A stretch of 29,555 nt of DNA from RSA11 sp965652565 (GTDB taxonomy: Bacteria; Actinomycetota; Thermoleophilia; Solirubrobacterales; 70-9): assembly GCA_965652565.1 (NCBI GenBank), contig CBFGWL010000032.1, positions 1 through 29,555 on the forward strand, given 5' to 3'. This document shows, piece by piece, positions 1 through 7,369 of the stretch. Each line of letters opens with the position of its first letter. The first letter of the stretch is position 1. The translations under genes were made by a program, and so were the position numbers. The notes under the pieces were generated by a model. It saw only the letters and a list, made by a program, of their open reading frames with translations. It was not told the origin of the DNA and did no database searches.

Positions 1-6
1 CGTCTC

Positions 7-118
7 AATCGCGATCTCGTGGACGACGCCTCATCGAGTTCGCGATTACGACGATGCCGTCGTTGTAACTGCGATCTCGCGCTCCGCGGTGCCCGCGAGT
101 TCGCGATTTCTCCGATGC
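7..118. repeat. Two-copy hairpin repeat, period about 60 bp
   Basis: Two units share the same order of blocks: GCGATCTCG (11-19 and 71-79), a 15-16 base variable part, CGAGTTCGCGATT (35-47 and 96-108), six bases, then ATGC (54-57 and 115-118). Within unit 1 the flanking blocks 7-19 and 35-47 are inverted repeats with one mismatch, so each unit can fold into a hairpin. The spacing between blocks is conserved while the loop sequence is not, as expected for a structured repeat. The array may continue to the left of the window. Function unknown; I see no coding sequence here. Confidence 0.55.
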
Positions 119-126
119 AATAACGA

Positions 127-150
127 AGGGGCGGCCCGAAGGCCGCCCCT
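127..150 (-). terminator. Terminator hairpin after leuA
   Basis: A perfect 10-bp inverted repeat (127-136 with 141-150) lies 25 bases after the leuA stop. Read on the minus strand the loop is TTCG closed by C-G, the very stable C(UUCG)G tetraloop. The following bases (TCGTTATTG) hold only a poor T-tract, so it may stop transcription weakly or mainly protect the 3' end. Position and stem strength fit the end of the leuA transcript. Confidence 0.7.
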
Positions 151-174
151 CCGCTGATCCGTACTCCGCGACCG

Positions 175-1776
175 CTAGGGGCCCGGCGTACGCTCTTGCG
201 CCGCGTCGGCGATCACGCCCTCGGCCTCGCGCACCGCAGCGCCGTCGAGCGCGTTGGAGACGGCGCGGACGTAAGCGCGGGCGGATGCCTCGAGGATGTC
301 GGTCGCGACGCCCTGGCCGGACGCTAGGCGTCCGTGGGCGCGCAGCATGACCGTCACCTCGCCGAGGGCGTCGGCTCCCTCGGTTACGGCGGAAACCGTG
401 TACGAGCGCAGCTCGCATTCCGTGTCGACGGCGTCGCGGATGGCGCCGAAGATCGCGTCGACCGGGCCGTCGCCGTGCGCGAAGCCGACCGACTCCTCGC
501 CCGACGGCATGCGGATCGCCACGCGCGCGGAGGGCTCACGCCGCGAGCCCGCCTCGACCTCGAACCACGAGAGCGTGTACGCGTCGGCGCGCTCGCGCAT
601 CTCGTCCGAGACGATCGCCTCCAGGTCGAGCGCGGTGACCTGCTTCTTGCGGTCGGCGATCTCCTTGAAGCGCTTGAACGCCTGGTTGAGCGCCTGGCCC
701 TCGACCTTGAAGCCGAGCTGCTCGAGCGCGTCGCGCAGAGCGTGGCGTCCGGAGTGCTTGCCCAGAACGATCGAGTTCGACTCCAGGCCGACGTCGGTCG
801 GGTCCATGATCTCGTAGGTCGAGCGCTCCTTGAGCACGCCGTCCTGGTGGATGCCGGACTCGTGCGCGAACGCGTTGCGGCCGACGATCGCCTTGTTCGG
901 CTGCACCTGGTAGCCGGTCAGCCGCGAGACCATTCGGCTCGTGCGCGCGAGCTCGCGCGTGTCGAGGTTGGTGTCCACACCGTGCGCGTCACGCCTCGTC
1001 CGCAGGAGCATCACGATCTCCTCGAGCGAGCAGTTGCCCGCGCGCTCGCCGATCCCGTTCACCGCGCACTCGACCTGCCGCGCGCCGGCGAGCACACCTG
1101 CATACGAGTTGGCGACCGCCATGCCGAGGTCGTCGTGGCAGTGCACGGAGAGGATCACGTTCTCCAGGCCGGGGATCAGCTCGTAGAGGCGCCGCAGGTA
1201 CGCCGTGTACTCCTCGGGCGTCGTGTAGCCGACGGTGTCCGGGATGTTGATGACCGTGGCGCCCTCCTCGACGGCGATCGCGCACACCTCGGCGGTGAAC
1301 TCGACGTCGGCCCGCGTCGCGTCCATCGGTGAGAACTCGACGTCGTCGCAGTAGGACTTGGCGAGCGCGACCGCCGCCCGGGCCTGCCCCTTCACGTCCT
1401 CGCGGGTGCTCTTGAGCTGGTGCTCGATGTGGATGTCGGACGTGGAGATGAACGTGTGGATCCGCGGACGCTCGGCGTCCTTGACCGCGCCCCACGCGGC
1501 GTCGATGTCGGCCTTGTGGGTCCGCGCGAGACCCGCGATCACCGGGCCCTGAACCTCGCGGGCGATCGTCTGGACGGCCTCGTAGTCACCCGGCGAGGTG
1601 ATCGGGAAGCCGGCCTCGATCACGTCCACGCCGAGCCGCGCCAGCTGCTGCGCGATCTCGACCTTCTCCTGGGTGTTGAGGGAGATCCCCGGCGACTGCT
1701 CCCCGTCGCGCAGGGTCGTGTCGAAGATCTGAACCCTGTCCTGATTGTCCTGTGCGTTGCGTCCCTCGACGCTCAT
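175..1776 (-). CDS. leuA: 2-isopropylmalate synthase
   Basis: Condenses 2-oxoisovalerate with acetyl-CoA, the committed step of leucine synthesis. The protein is 533 residues. The N-terminal DRE-TIM catalytic barrel shows FDTTLRDGEQSPG at residues 18-30, with R23 and metal ligand D24, and an HCHDDLG metal-binding motif near residue 212. The C-terminal part (about 385-515) matches the LeuA regulatory domain, which in this family binds leucine for feedback inhibition. The ATG at 1776 is preceded by a strong Shine-Dalgarno, GAGAAGGAG (1793-1785), and by a leucine-rich leader peptide and predicted attenuator. No leuB, leuC or leuD is in the window, so the gene appears to stand alone, ending at the hairpin at 127-150. 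Family assignment is secure. Confidence 0.97.
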   Translation of the reverse strand: MSVEGRNAQDNQDRVQIFDTTLRDGEQSPGISLNTQEKVEIAQQLARLGVDVIEAGFPITSPGDYEAVQTIAREVQGPVIAGLARTHKADIDAAWGAVKDAERPRIHTFISTSDIHIEHQLKSTREDVKGQARAAVALAKSYCDDVEFSPMDATRADVEFTAEVCAIAVEEGATVINIPDTVGYTTPEEYTAYLRRLYELIPGLENVILSVHCHDDLGMAVANSYAGVLAGARQVECAVNGIGERAGNCSLEEIVMLLRTRRDAHGVDTNLDTRELARTSRMVSRLTGYQVQPNKAIVGRNAFAHESGIHQDGVLKERSTYEIMDPTDVGLESNSIVLGKHSGRHALRDALEQLGFKVEGQALNQAFKRFKEIADRKKQVTALDLEAIVSDEMRERADAYTLSWFEVEAGSRREPSARVAIRMPSGEESVGFAHGDGPVDAIFGAIRDAVDTECELRSYTVSAVTEGADALGEVTVMLRAHGRLASGQGVATDILEASARAYVRAVSNALDGAAVREAEGVIADAAQERTPGP

Positions 1777-1777
1777 G

Positions 1778-1876
1778 GAAGTGTCTCCTTCTCTACTTCG
1801 AACCGATGACCTCTGTGTGCTCGCGGCTATCGCGCCGCCCGGCGATTACTCCCCCAAACGGGGGAGGAGAAGGAGA
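1778..1876 (-). promoter_or_regulatory. Predicted leucine attenuator of leuA (pseudoknot, SD sequestration)
   Basis: On the minus-strand RNA, the leader's leucine codons (1876-1867, UCUCCUUCUC) are perfectly complementary over 10 bases to the leuA Shine-Dalgarno region (1793-1784, GAGAAGGAGA). That SD region is itself the 12-base loop of a hairpin with a 5-bp stem (1795-1799 with 1778-1782), directly before the start codon. Pairing of the two would therefore form a loop-to-linear pseudoknot. Between them are a 7-bp hairpin (1849-1855 with 1860-1866) overlapping the end of the leader ORF, and a 5-bp hairpin (1823-1827 with 1834-1838). No T-run follows either hairpin, so translational rather than transcriptional control is favoured. 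A ribosome stalled on the leucine codons would cover the anti-SD and free the SD. The base pairing is seen directly; the mechanism is inferred. Confidence 0.7.
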
Positions 1877-1905
1877 AGGGCCAGGCTGTGATGCCTCGGG
1901 TCCAT
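1846..1905 (-). CDS. leuL: leuA leader peptide
   Basis: A 19-residue ORF, MDPRHHSLALLLLLPRLGE, with leucine at residues 8, 10-14 and 17. Seven of nineteen residues are leucine, encoded as CTG, CTT, CTC, CTT, CTC, CTC and TTG. It ends with TAA 69 bases before the leuA start. The promoter's expected start site lies about four bases before the ATG, so this peptide would be the first thing translated on the transcript, almost leaderless. Leader peptides rich in the end-product amino acid are a known device for controlling biosynthetic operons, and leucine leaders before leuA are known in Actinobacteria. Its five-leucine run is exactly where the RNA can pair with the leuA ribosome-binding site. 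Too short for ordinary gene finders. Confidence 0.8.
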   Translation of the reverse strand: MDPRHHSLALLLLLPRLGE

Positions 1906-1916
1906 CGATCCGGGGC

Positions 1917-1944
1917 AGAGTAGCAGCGGAGCGCGACTCGTCAA
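1917..1944 (-). promoter_or_regulatory. leuA promoter
   Basis: TTGACG (-35, 1944-1939) and TACTCT (-10, 1922-1917) are separated by 16 bases on the minus strand, a good match to a housekeeping sigma-factor promoter. The -35 box overlaps the stop codon of the upstream membrane-protein gene, so leuA has its own transcript. The predicted start site near 1910 lies just before the leader-peptide ATG (1905). Confidence 0.65.
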
Positions 1945-2705
1945 GAGCCGGTTTTCTCGGCCGGCCGGGAGTCGGCGCCCTTGTCGGGCTCCTCGCTCGC
2001 GCCGCCCCTGCCCAGCCTCCGGCGCTTGGCGAAACGCGCCCGCGCGCGCTCGCGCTTGTCGTCGCTGTAGAGGTGATGTGCCCACAGCGACGTCGGCTTG
2101 GCGAGCCGGACGGCGCCGACGAGCCCGACGGGCACCACGAACAGGCTGAGCAGGGCCATGCCCCACTTCTCCTTCGCGGCATTCACCAGCGCGATCCCCA
2201 CGCCGATCACACCGGCCGAGCCCACGACCGCGAAAACCCCATGCTCGACGGTGTCAGCGAGCTCCACCCATGCCCCGAAGCCGGTCACCGCGAAGCCGGC
2301 GAGGGCGGCCACGACGATGACCGCGTCGATCGAGCGCCTACCCTCCTTCTCCCAGTAGACGTCGCGGAGGTTCAGCCACAGCGCGAACTCATCGAGCGTC
2401 AGCCCGGCCCCCACGCCGAACAGGATGATCGCGATCTCGTGCCAGGGCGAGGGCGGCGCCACTACGGCGCCGATGTAGCCGGTGACCAGGAGGAGGATGA
2501 TCCCCCAGACGAGGTGGTGGATGTGCGTGCCCCCGACCTCGACGTTGCCCGGCCACCAGCGCACCTGCGCGCGGATCAGGTGCGCGCTGGTGCGGATGAA
2601 CCCGAAGCTGAGCAGGAACGCGACGAGGAACAGGAACTCGGGTTCGCGGCCGGTGTCGACGATCGCGCGGTCGTAGAGGCTGCCGATGCTCGCGAGGAGG
2701 ATCAC
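1941..2705 (-). CDS. Conserved multi-pass membrane protein of unknown function
   Basis: A 254-residue protein that I cannot tie to a characterised function. Hydrophobic stretches suggest about five or six membrane segments (roughly 24-38, 62-82, 89-104, 125-143, 152-172 and 179-200), followed by a basic, charged tail rich in Arg, Lys and Glu from about residue 215. Notable polar motifs in or near membrane segments are HIHH (61-64) and LTLDEFALWLNL (102-113), which could form a metal or proton site. The start is GTG at 2705, overlapping the stop of the upstream MDR gene by four bases (GTGA), so the two are almost surely co-translated. It resembles small integral membrane proteins widespread in Actinobacteria; no function is assigned. 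Confidence 0.85.
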   Translation of the reverse strand: MILLASIGSLYDRAIVDTGREPEFLFLVAFLLSFGFIRTSAHLIRAQVRWWPGNVEVGGTHIHHLVWGIILLLVTGYIGAVVAPPSPWHEIAIILFGVGAGLTLDEFALWLNLRDVYWEKEGRRSIDAVIVVAALAGFAVTGFGAWVELADTVEHGVFAVVGSAGVIGVGIALVNAAKEKWGMALLSLFVVPVGLVGAVRLAKPTSLWAHHLYSDDKRERARARFAKRRRLGRGGASEEPDKGADSRPAEKTGS

Positions 2706-3730
2706 GGGGTCAACACCACCTTGCCGACGTTGCTGCGCTCCTCCAGGTAGCGGTGCGCCGCTCCAGCCTCCTCGAACGGAAAGCTCGCGGCGACCACCGG
2801 CTTCAGCTTGTCTTCGGCGAGCAGCTCACGTAGAGGCGGCAGCAGCCGGCCGAGCCCCTCGTCGTCCCACCATTTCAGGACGTTGAGGCCGAAGATGCCC
2901 TTGTTCTCGTTCATCAGCGCAAGCGATTTCCACCACGGCACGGTGGCCAGCGGCATGCTGGCCAGTCCCTTGAACAACGCGCCGAGGTCGCGTTTAGGAC
3001 CGGTCTGGACTTCGGCCATTCCGAACATGACCAGCCGGCCACCCGGGCGCAGGACCCTGTAGCTGCGCCGGAAGCTCGAGGGCCCGATCGCGTCGAGCAC
3101 CACGTCGACGCCCTCGCCGTCCGTGAGGCGCATGACCTCCTCCGCGAAGTCGCGCTCGTGGTAGTCGATCGGGTGATCGCAGCCCTGGGCGCGAATCGCG
3201 TCGTGCTTGCTCGCCGACGCGGTGCCGAAGATCTCAGCCCCCGTGAGCCGCGCGAGCTGGATAGCGGCGATTCCCACGCCGCCAGCCGCAGCATGAATCA
3301 GGATCCGGTCGCCCTCGCGCAGACCGCCCATGCGAATGGCCGCCGCGTGCGCTGTGGCGTAATTGACGGGGATCGCCGCCGCCTGCTCGAACTCCAGGGA
3401 GTCCGGGATCGCGACAACCGAGCCGACCGGGACCACAACGACGCTCGCGTAACCCCCGAACCGGGTCGCCGCGAGCACGCGGTCGCCGGGCGCGAACTCC
3501 TCCACTCCGTCGCCGACCTCATCCACGACACCGGCTACCTCGTAGCCCACGATCGCCGGCAGCGGCGGAGCGTCGGGGTAGATCCCGGACCTCGCCATCA
3601 GATCCGCGAAGTTGACGCCGGCCGCCCGCACGTCGATGCGCACCTCCCCGGCGCCCGGACTGGGATCGGGCCGTTCCTCCACCCTGAGCACTTCCGGACC
3701 GCCGTTGCGAGTGACCACAACCGCCCTCAT
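2702..3730 (-). CDS. Zinc-free MDR oxidoreductase (quinone reductase / VAT-1-like)
   Basis: A 342-residue medium-chain dehydrogenase/reductase. The N-terminal GroES-like domain (about 1-120) contains the GVNFADLMARSG signature of the quinone-oxidoreductase branch and lacks the cysteine and histidine ligands for catalytic or structural zinc. The Rossmann domain carries AAGGVG at 148-153 for NADPH binding. The C-terminal FPFEEAGAAHRYLE and VGKVVL motifs are typical of the family. It probably reduces quinones or other enone-type substrates with NADPH; the true substrate cannot be read from sequence. It forms an overlapping pair with the downstream membrane protein. A TAGTGT hexamer nine bases before the ATG suggests a leaderless transcript. 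Confidence 0.85.
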   Translation of the reverse strand: MRAVVVTRNGGPEVLRVEERPDPSPGAGEVRIDVRAAGVNFADLMARSGIYPDAPPLPAIVGYEVAGVVDEVGDGVEEFAPGDRVLAATRFGGYASVVVVPVGSVVAIPDSLEFEQAAAIPVNYATAHAAAIRMGGLREGDRILIHAAAGGVGIAAIQLARLTGAEIFGTASASKHDAIRAQGCDHPIDYHERDFAEEVMRLTDGEGVDVVLDAIGPSSFRRSYRVLRPGGRLVMFGMAEVQTGPKRDLGALFKGLASMPLATVPWWKSLALMNENKGIFGLNVLKWWDDEGLGRLLPPLRELLAEDKLKPVVAASFPFEEAGAAHRYLEERSNVGKVVLTP

Positions 3731-3739
3731 GAGAACGGG

Positions 3740-3745
3740 ACACTA
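3740..3745 (-). promoter_or_regulatory. -10 hexamer of the MDR/membrane protein operon
   Basis: TAGTGT lies nine bases before the ATG at 3730, with no Shine-Dalgarno between. This fits a leaderless transcript. No convincing -35 is seen. Confidence 0.4.
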
Positions 3746-3790
3746 ACCGGGCGACTGGCGTCGCGCTCGCTTTCGTGCGAAGCTCGCGGC

Positions 3791-4459
3791 ATGGCCGCGC
3801 GCGCCAGTTCGGAGGCGAAGCCCATCTACGAGCCTCGCACGAGCCGCTTCTCAGCCGCGATCTACGACCGTGTGCTCGCCCTGGGGGAGCGCGCGGGGAT
3901 GCGCGAGCGCCGCCGCCGGCTGGTCGGCTCGCTCACCGGGGACGTGCTCGAGATCGGCGCGGGCACGGGCCTGAACCTCCCCCATTACCCGGCGGACGCG
4001 CGCCTGGTGCTTACCGAGCCTGAGCCCGAGATGGCGGCGCGGATCCGCAAGCGGGCGGCGTCTGACGGCCGGGAGGTTGAAGTCGTGGAGGCCCCGGCCG
4101 AGGCGCTTCCGTTCCCCGATTCCTCGTTCGACGCGGTCGTCGTCACGTTCGTGCTGTGCACGGTTCCCGCGCCCGAGGCCGCGCTCGCCGAGATCAAGCG
4201 CGTGCTGCGCCCGGGCGGCGCGCTGCATTTCGCGGAGCACGTCCGCGCCGACTCGCGTCCGCTCGCCGCGGCGCAGGATCGCCTGCGGCGCCCGTGGGCG
4301 GCCGTCGCGGAGGGATGTCAGTGCAACCGGCGGACGCTCAAGATGCTCGCCGAGGCCGAGTTCGCGCTGCGGGAGCTGCGCCGCGAGACCTGGCGCAGGA
4401 TGCCGCCGCTCGTGCACCCGCTGGCCTACGGGATTGCGGTTCCCCGGCTGCGGGGATAG
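3791..4459 (+). CDS. Class I SAM-dependent methyltransferase (type 11)
   Basis: A 222-residue methyltransferase. EIGAGTG (54-60) is the SAM-binding motif I, followed by an acidic residue at the end of strand 2 (LTEPEPEM). The EALPFPDSSFDAVVVTFVLC region and the later IKRVLRPGG motif are typical of the UbiE/type-11 fold. The C-terminal pattern EHVRADSRPLA...GCQCNRRT resembles the METTL7 or phospholipid-methyltransferase-like group more than menaquinone methyltransferase MenG. The substrate is unknown. The ATG at 3791 was chosen because it begins just upstream of the conserved fold; the reading frame is open further upstream only as antisense of the MDR gene. It is divergent from the MDR operon and ends ten bases from serA, tail to tail. 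Confidence 0.85.
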   Translation: MAARASSEAKPIYEPRTSRFSAAIYDRVLALGERAGMRERRRRLVGSLTGDVLEIGAGTGLNLPHYPADARLVLTEPEPEMAARIRKRAASDGREVEVVEAPAEALPFPDSSFDAVVVTFVLCTVPAPEAALAEIKRVLRPGGALHFAEHVRADSRPLAAAQDRLRRPWAAVAEGCQCNRRTLKMLAEAEFALRELRRETWRRMPPLVHPLAYGIAVPRLRG

Positions 4460-4469
4460 ATCCAGCTGC

Positions 4470-6047
4470 TCAGCGCTCGAGGTCGACGGCGCGACCCGTC
4501 GTGAACCCGTCGAGCTCGAGGATGCGCTCGACGGTCTCCTGCTGCACCGGCGCGTCGGTCGTGAGCACCATCACGGCCTGATCGCCCTCGGTCTCGGCGC
4601 CGACCGCCGCGGAGACGATGTTCACGCCCTCCTCGCCGAAGACGCTGCCGACGCGCCCGATCATGCCCGGCTGGTCGGTGTAGCGGAACACGGCGAGGTG
4701 GTCGGCGAGCGGCAGGTAGAAGCCCTGACCCCAGACCGCGACGAGGTAAGGCACGTTGCGCGGCCCGACACCTGTGCCGGAGACCTCGACCGCTTCGGCA
4801 CCTGAGCCGACTCGCACGGTAATCAGCTCCGTGAAGTCCTCGGAGGCGGCGTCCTTGATCTCGGTGAGCTCGATGCCGCGCTCCTCCGCCAGCGCGGTGG
4901 CGTTCACGAGGTTCACCTGCTCCTCGGTGTGGCCGCTGAGCACACCCGCGAGCGCGGCGATGCCGAGCACGCGCGTGTCGTGGTCGACGAGCCGGCCACG
5001 GATCTCGAGCTCGACGCGGTCCACGCCGCCGGGCGCGAGGCCCTGGGCGAGCGACGCGAGGTCGCGGCAAAGCGAGACGAACGGCGCCACCGGCTCGGGG
5101 AGCGGCGCGCCCAGGTTGACGGCGTTCGTCACGACGCCGCCGTCGAGCGCGGCCTTGACCTGCTCGGCGGTCATCGTCCCGGCGCGGTCCTGCGCCTCGG
5201 ACGTGGAGGCGCCGAGGTGCGGCGTGACAACTACGTCGTCGCGGCCGAAGAGCGGGTGCTCCGTCAGGGGCTCGCCCGGGAAGACGTCGAGCGCTGCACC
5301 CGCCACCTTGCCGGAGTTGAGCGCGGCCTCGAGCGCCTCGAGGTCGATGAGCTCGCCGCGCGCGCAGTTGACGATGCGCACGCCGTCCTTCATGCGCGTC
5401 AGCGCGGTCGCGTCGATCCAGTTGACCGTCTCGGGCGTCTTCGGCAGGTGGATCGTGATGATGTCGGCGCGCTCGTAGAGCTCGTCCGTGGTCTCCACGC
5501 CCTCGACGCCCAGCTCACGGAAGCGCTCCGGCGAGACGAACTTGTCGAAGGCCACGACCGTCATGTCGAAGGCAAGCGCCCGCTGGGCGACGAGCTGGCC
5601 GATGCGGCCGAATCCGATGACCCCCAGCGTCTTGCCGTAGAGCTCGACGCCCTTGTAGCGCGAGCGCGCCCATTCGCCCCCGACCAGCGCGGAGTGCGCC
5701 TGCGGCACGTTGCGGCAGAGCGCGAGCGCGAGCGCGAGCGTGTGCTCGGCAGCCGCGACCGAGTTCGACTCGGGCGCGTTCACCACGAGGACGCCGCGCT
5801 TGGTCGCGGCGTCGAGGTCGACGTTGTCGACGCCGGTGCCGGCGCGGCCGACCACCTTGAGGCGTTCCGCCCGCTCCAGGAGCTCGGCCGTGACCTTGGT
5901 CGCCGAGCGAACGATCAGGCCGTCGTAGTCACCGATGCGCTCGGCGAGCTCCTCGGGGCTCAGCTCGAGCGCCACGTCGACATCGAAGTCCCGCTTGAGC
6001 AGCTCAACCCCGCTGTCGGCGATCTTCTCGGCAACCAGGACCTTCAC
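4470..6047 (-). CDS. serA: D-3-phosphoglycerate dehydrogenase
   Basis: Oxidises 3-phosphoglycerate to 3-phosphohydroxypyruvate, the first step of serine synthesis. The 525-residue length fits the long (type 1) form found in Mycobacterium. Order: substrate-binding domain, NAD-binding domain with GFGRIG (145-150) and acidic D168, catalytic R230, E259 and H277, then an intervening domain (about 320-445) and a C-terminal ACT domain (about 450-525, with FRYTDQPGMIGRVG), where serine inhibits the enzyme in relatives. The start is GTG at 6047, preceded by an AGGAGG Shine-Dalgarno and overlapping the serC stop by four bases (GTGA), so it is translationally coupled to serC. The open frame extends far upstream but only as a shadow of serC. 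Confidence 0.96.
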   Translation of the reverse strand: MKVLVAEKIADSGVELLKRDFDVDVALELSPEELAERIGDYDGLIVRSATKVTAELLERAERLKVVGRAGTGVDNVDLDAATKRGVLVVNAPESNSVAAAEHTLALALALCRNVPQAHSALVGGEWARSRYKGVELYGKTLGVIGFGRIGQLVAQRALAFDMTVVAFDKFVSPERFRELGVEGVETTDELYERADIITIHLPKTPETVNWIDATALTRMKDGVRIVNCARGELIDLEALEAALNSGKVAGAALDVFPGEPLTEHPLFGRDDVVVTPHLGASTSEAQDRAGTMTAEQVKAALDGGVVTNAVNLGAPLPEPVAPFVSLCRDLASLAQGLAPGGVDRVELEIRGRLVDHDTRVLGIAALAGVLSGHTEEQVNLVNATALAEERGIELTEIKDAASEDFTELITVRVGSGAEAVEVSGTGVGPRNVPYLVAVWGQGFYLPLADHLAVFRYTDQPGMIGRVGSVFGEEGVNIVSAAVGAETEGDQAVMVLTTDAPVQQETVERILELDGFTTGRAVDLER

Positions 6048-7180
6048 CCGCGCACCTCCTTGACGTTCTCGATGACCCAGTCGATGCACGCGGTGAGCGC
6101 CTCGACGTCCGCCGGATCGACGGCGGGGAACATCCCGATCCGAAGCTGATTGCGGCCGAGCTTGCGATAGGGCTCGACGTCGACGATCCCGTTCGCGCGC
6201 AGCGTAGCCGCGAGCGCCGCGGCGTCGATGGACTCGTCGAAGTCGATCGTGCCCACCACGAGCGAGCGCTTCGCCGGGTTCGCGACGAACGGCGCCGCGA
6301 AGTCCGCCGCCTCCGCCCACCCGTAAAGGTGCGCTGAGGACGCGCGCGTGCGCTCGACGCACCAGTCGAGCCCGCCCTGCTCGAGCATCCAATCGAGCTG
6401 GTCGACGAGCAGCAAGAGGGTCGCGACGGCCGGCGTGTTGTAAGTCTGGTCCTTGCGCGAGTTCGTGAGCGCCGTCTGCAGCGAGAGGAAGGGCGGCTGC
6501 CAGCGCCCCTCGGCGCCGTCGAGCTCGCCGATGCGCTCGACGGCCGCCGGGCTCAGGACGGCGAGCCAAAGCCCGCCATCGGAGCCGAAGCCCTTCTGGG
6601 GCGCGAAGTAGTAGGCGTCCGCCTGGGCGAGGTCCACCGGCAGCCCACCGGCGCCCGACGTCGCGTCGATCAGGACGAGCTGTCCTGCCGAGCCCTCGGG
6701 CCGCACGACCGGGACCATCACGCCCGTCGAGGTCTCGTTGTGCGCCCAAGCGACCACGTCCGCCTCAGGCACGGTCGCCGGCTCGGGGGCATCGCCGGGC
6801 TCCGCCTCGATCAGCGCCGGCTCGGCCAGGAACGGAGCGCCGGCGGTGACCTTCGCGAACTTGCTCGAGAACTCGCCGTAGACGAGATGCGCGGCGCGCT
6901 CACGCACGAGCCAGGCCGCGGCCGCGTCCCAGAAAGCGGTCGTCCCGCCGTTGCCGAGCACGACCTCGTAGCCCTCCGGCGCGCCGAGCAATTCGCTCAC
7001 GCCGTTCCGGATCCGCCCGACGAGCTCCTTCACCGGCTTCTGCCGATGCGAGGTGCCCATCACGTCCGTGCGCTCAGCGAGCCGCGCGAGCGCGTCGGCG
7101 CGGACGCGCGAAGGCCCGCACCCAAACCGTCCATCGGCGGGCTTGAGCTCAGAAGGGATGCGCACAGCGGTTTCAGTCAT
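6044..7180 (-). CDS. serC: Phosphoserine aminotransferase
   Basis: A 378-residue PLP enzyme of the class-V aminotransferase fold that converts 3-phosphohydroxypyruvate and glutamate to phosphoserine. The PLP lysine is K196 in YYFAPQKGFGSDGG. HNETSTGV (147-154) and IDATSGAGG (171-179) are typical of the mycobacterial-type SerC. It overlaps serA by four bases and both genes are in pathway order in reverse, a serC-serA operon. A GC-rich 8-bp hairpin lies in the upstream region (7195-7214). No clear Shine-Dalgarno precedes the ATG. The phosphatase SerB is not in the window. Confidence 0.95.
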   Translation of the reverse strand: MTETAVRIPSELKPADGRFGCGPSRVRADALARLAERTDVMGTSHRQKPVKELVGRIRNGVSELLGAPEGYEVVLGNGGTTAFWDAAAAWLVRERAAHLVYGEFSSKFAKVTAGAPFLAEPALIEAEPGDAPEPATVPEADVVAWAHNETSTGVMVPVVRPEGSAGQLVLIDATSGAGGLPVDLAQADAYYFAPQKGFGSDGGLWLAVLSPAAVERIGELDGAEGRWQPPFLSLQTALTNSRKDQTYNTPAVATLLLLVDQLDWMLEQGGLDWCVERTRASSAHLYGWAEAADFAAPFVANPAKRSLVVGTIDFDESIDAAALAATLRANGIVDVEPYRKLGRNQLRIGMFPAVDPADVEALTACIDWVIENVKEVRG

Positions 7181-7194
7181 CGATCGAAGAGCAA

Positions 7195-7214
7195 CCGACG
7201 GCGGGCGCCGTCGG
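7195..7214 (-). other. 8-bp hairpin between ilvC and serC
   Basis: A perfect 8-bp inverted repeat (7195-7202 with 7207-7214) with a four-base loop lies 14 bases before the serC start. On the minus strand it is followed by TTGCTCTTCG, too poor in T for a clear terminator. A -10-like TAATAA at 7231-7226 would put the hairpin at the 5' end of the serC mRNA. It could be a weak ilvC terminator, a 5'-stabilising stem or a control element. Confidence 0.45.
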
Positions 7215-7242
7215 CGGGCGCAAGGTTATTAGGTCGTGCGGC

Positions 7243-7278
7243 AGTCGCCGGTCGAGTCGCCAGCCGCCAGTTCTGAGG
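7243..7278. repeat. Dispersed intergenic repeat, copy A
   Basis: This 36-base sequence, beginning AGTCGCCGG and containing GTCGCCAGCCGCCAGTT, is an inverted copy of the sequence at 7332-7369. The two can pair almost throughout, enclosing a loop of about 53 bases. Related sequences occur at 24412-24462 and, less clearly, at 23925-23959. Confidence 0.55.
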
Positions 7279-7331
7279 CACGAAGGCGTCCAACTGCGCG
7301 GCTGAGACGCTCGCGGGAGGCTGCCGGCAAA

Positions 7332-7369
7332 CCTAGCTGGCGACTGGCGACTGGGAGCCGGCGACTGGC
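7332..7369 (-). repeat. Dispersed intergenic repeat, copy B (just after the ilvC stop)
   Basis: Read on the minus strand it starts directly after the ilvC stop codon as AGCCAGTCGCCGGCTCCCAG and ends GTCGCCAGCTAGG. It aligns with copy D (24412-24462), which sits in the same orientation directly after another stop codon, and is inverted relative to copy A. It could act as a REP-like 3' stabiliser or terminator. Not coding. Confidence 0.6.

Noticed and set aside
7..118. A CRISPR array
   Set aside because: Only two units are present, the repeats are split into two conserved blocks around variable loops, and no cas genes are in the window.
1823..1866. An intrinsic transcription terminator in the leuA leader
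   Set aside because: Both hairpins lack a following T-run, while complementarity to the Shine-Dalgarno gives a better explanation.
3791..4459. MenG (demethylmenaquinone methyltransferase), suggested by the UbiE-like motif near the men genes
   Set aside because: The C-terminal half follows the METTL7/phospholipid-methyltransferase pattern, the UbiE signature motifs are incomplete, and the gene is separated from the men genes by serA, serC and ilvC.
6048..6749. An N-terminal extension of serA of more than 200 residues
   Set aside because: It is an out-of-frame shadow of serC. The GTG at 6047 has a Shine-Dalgarno and a four-base overlap with the serC stop.
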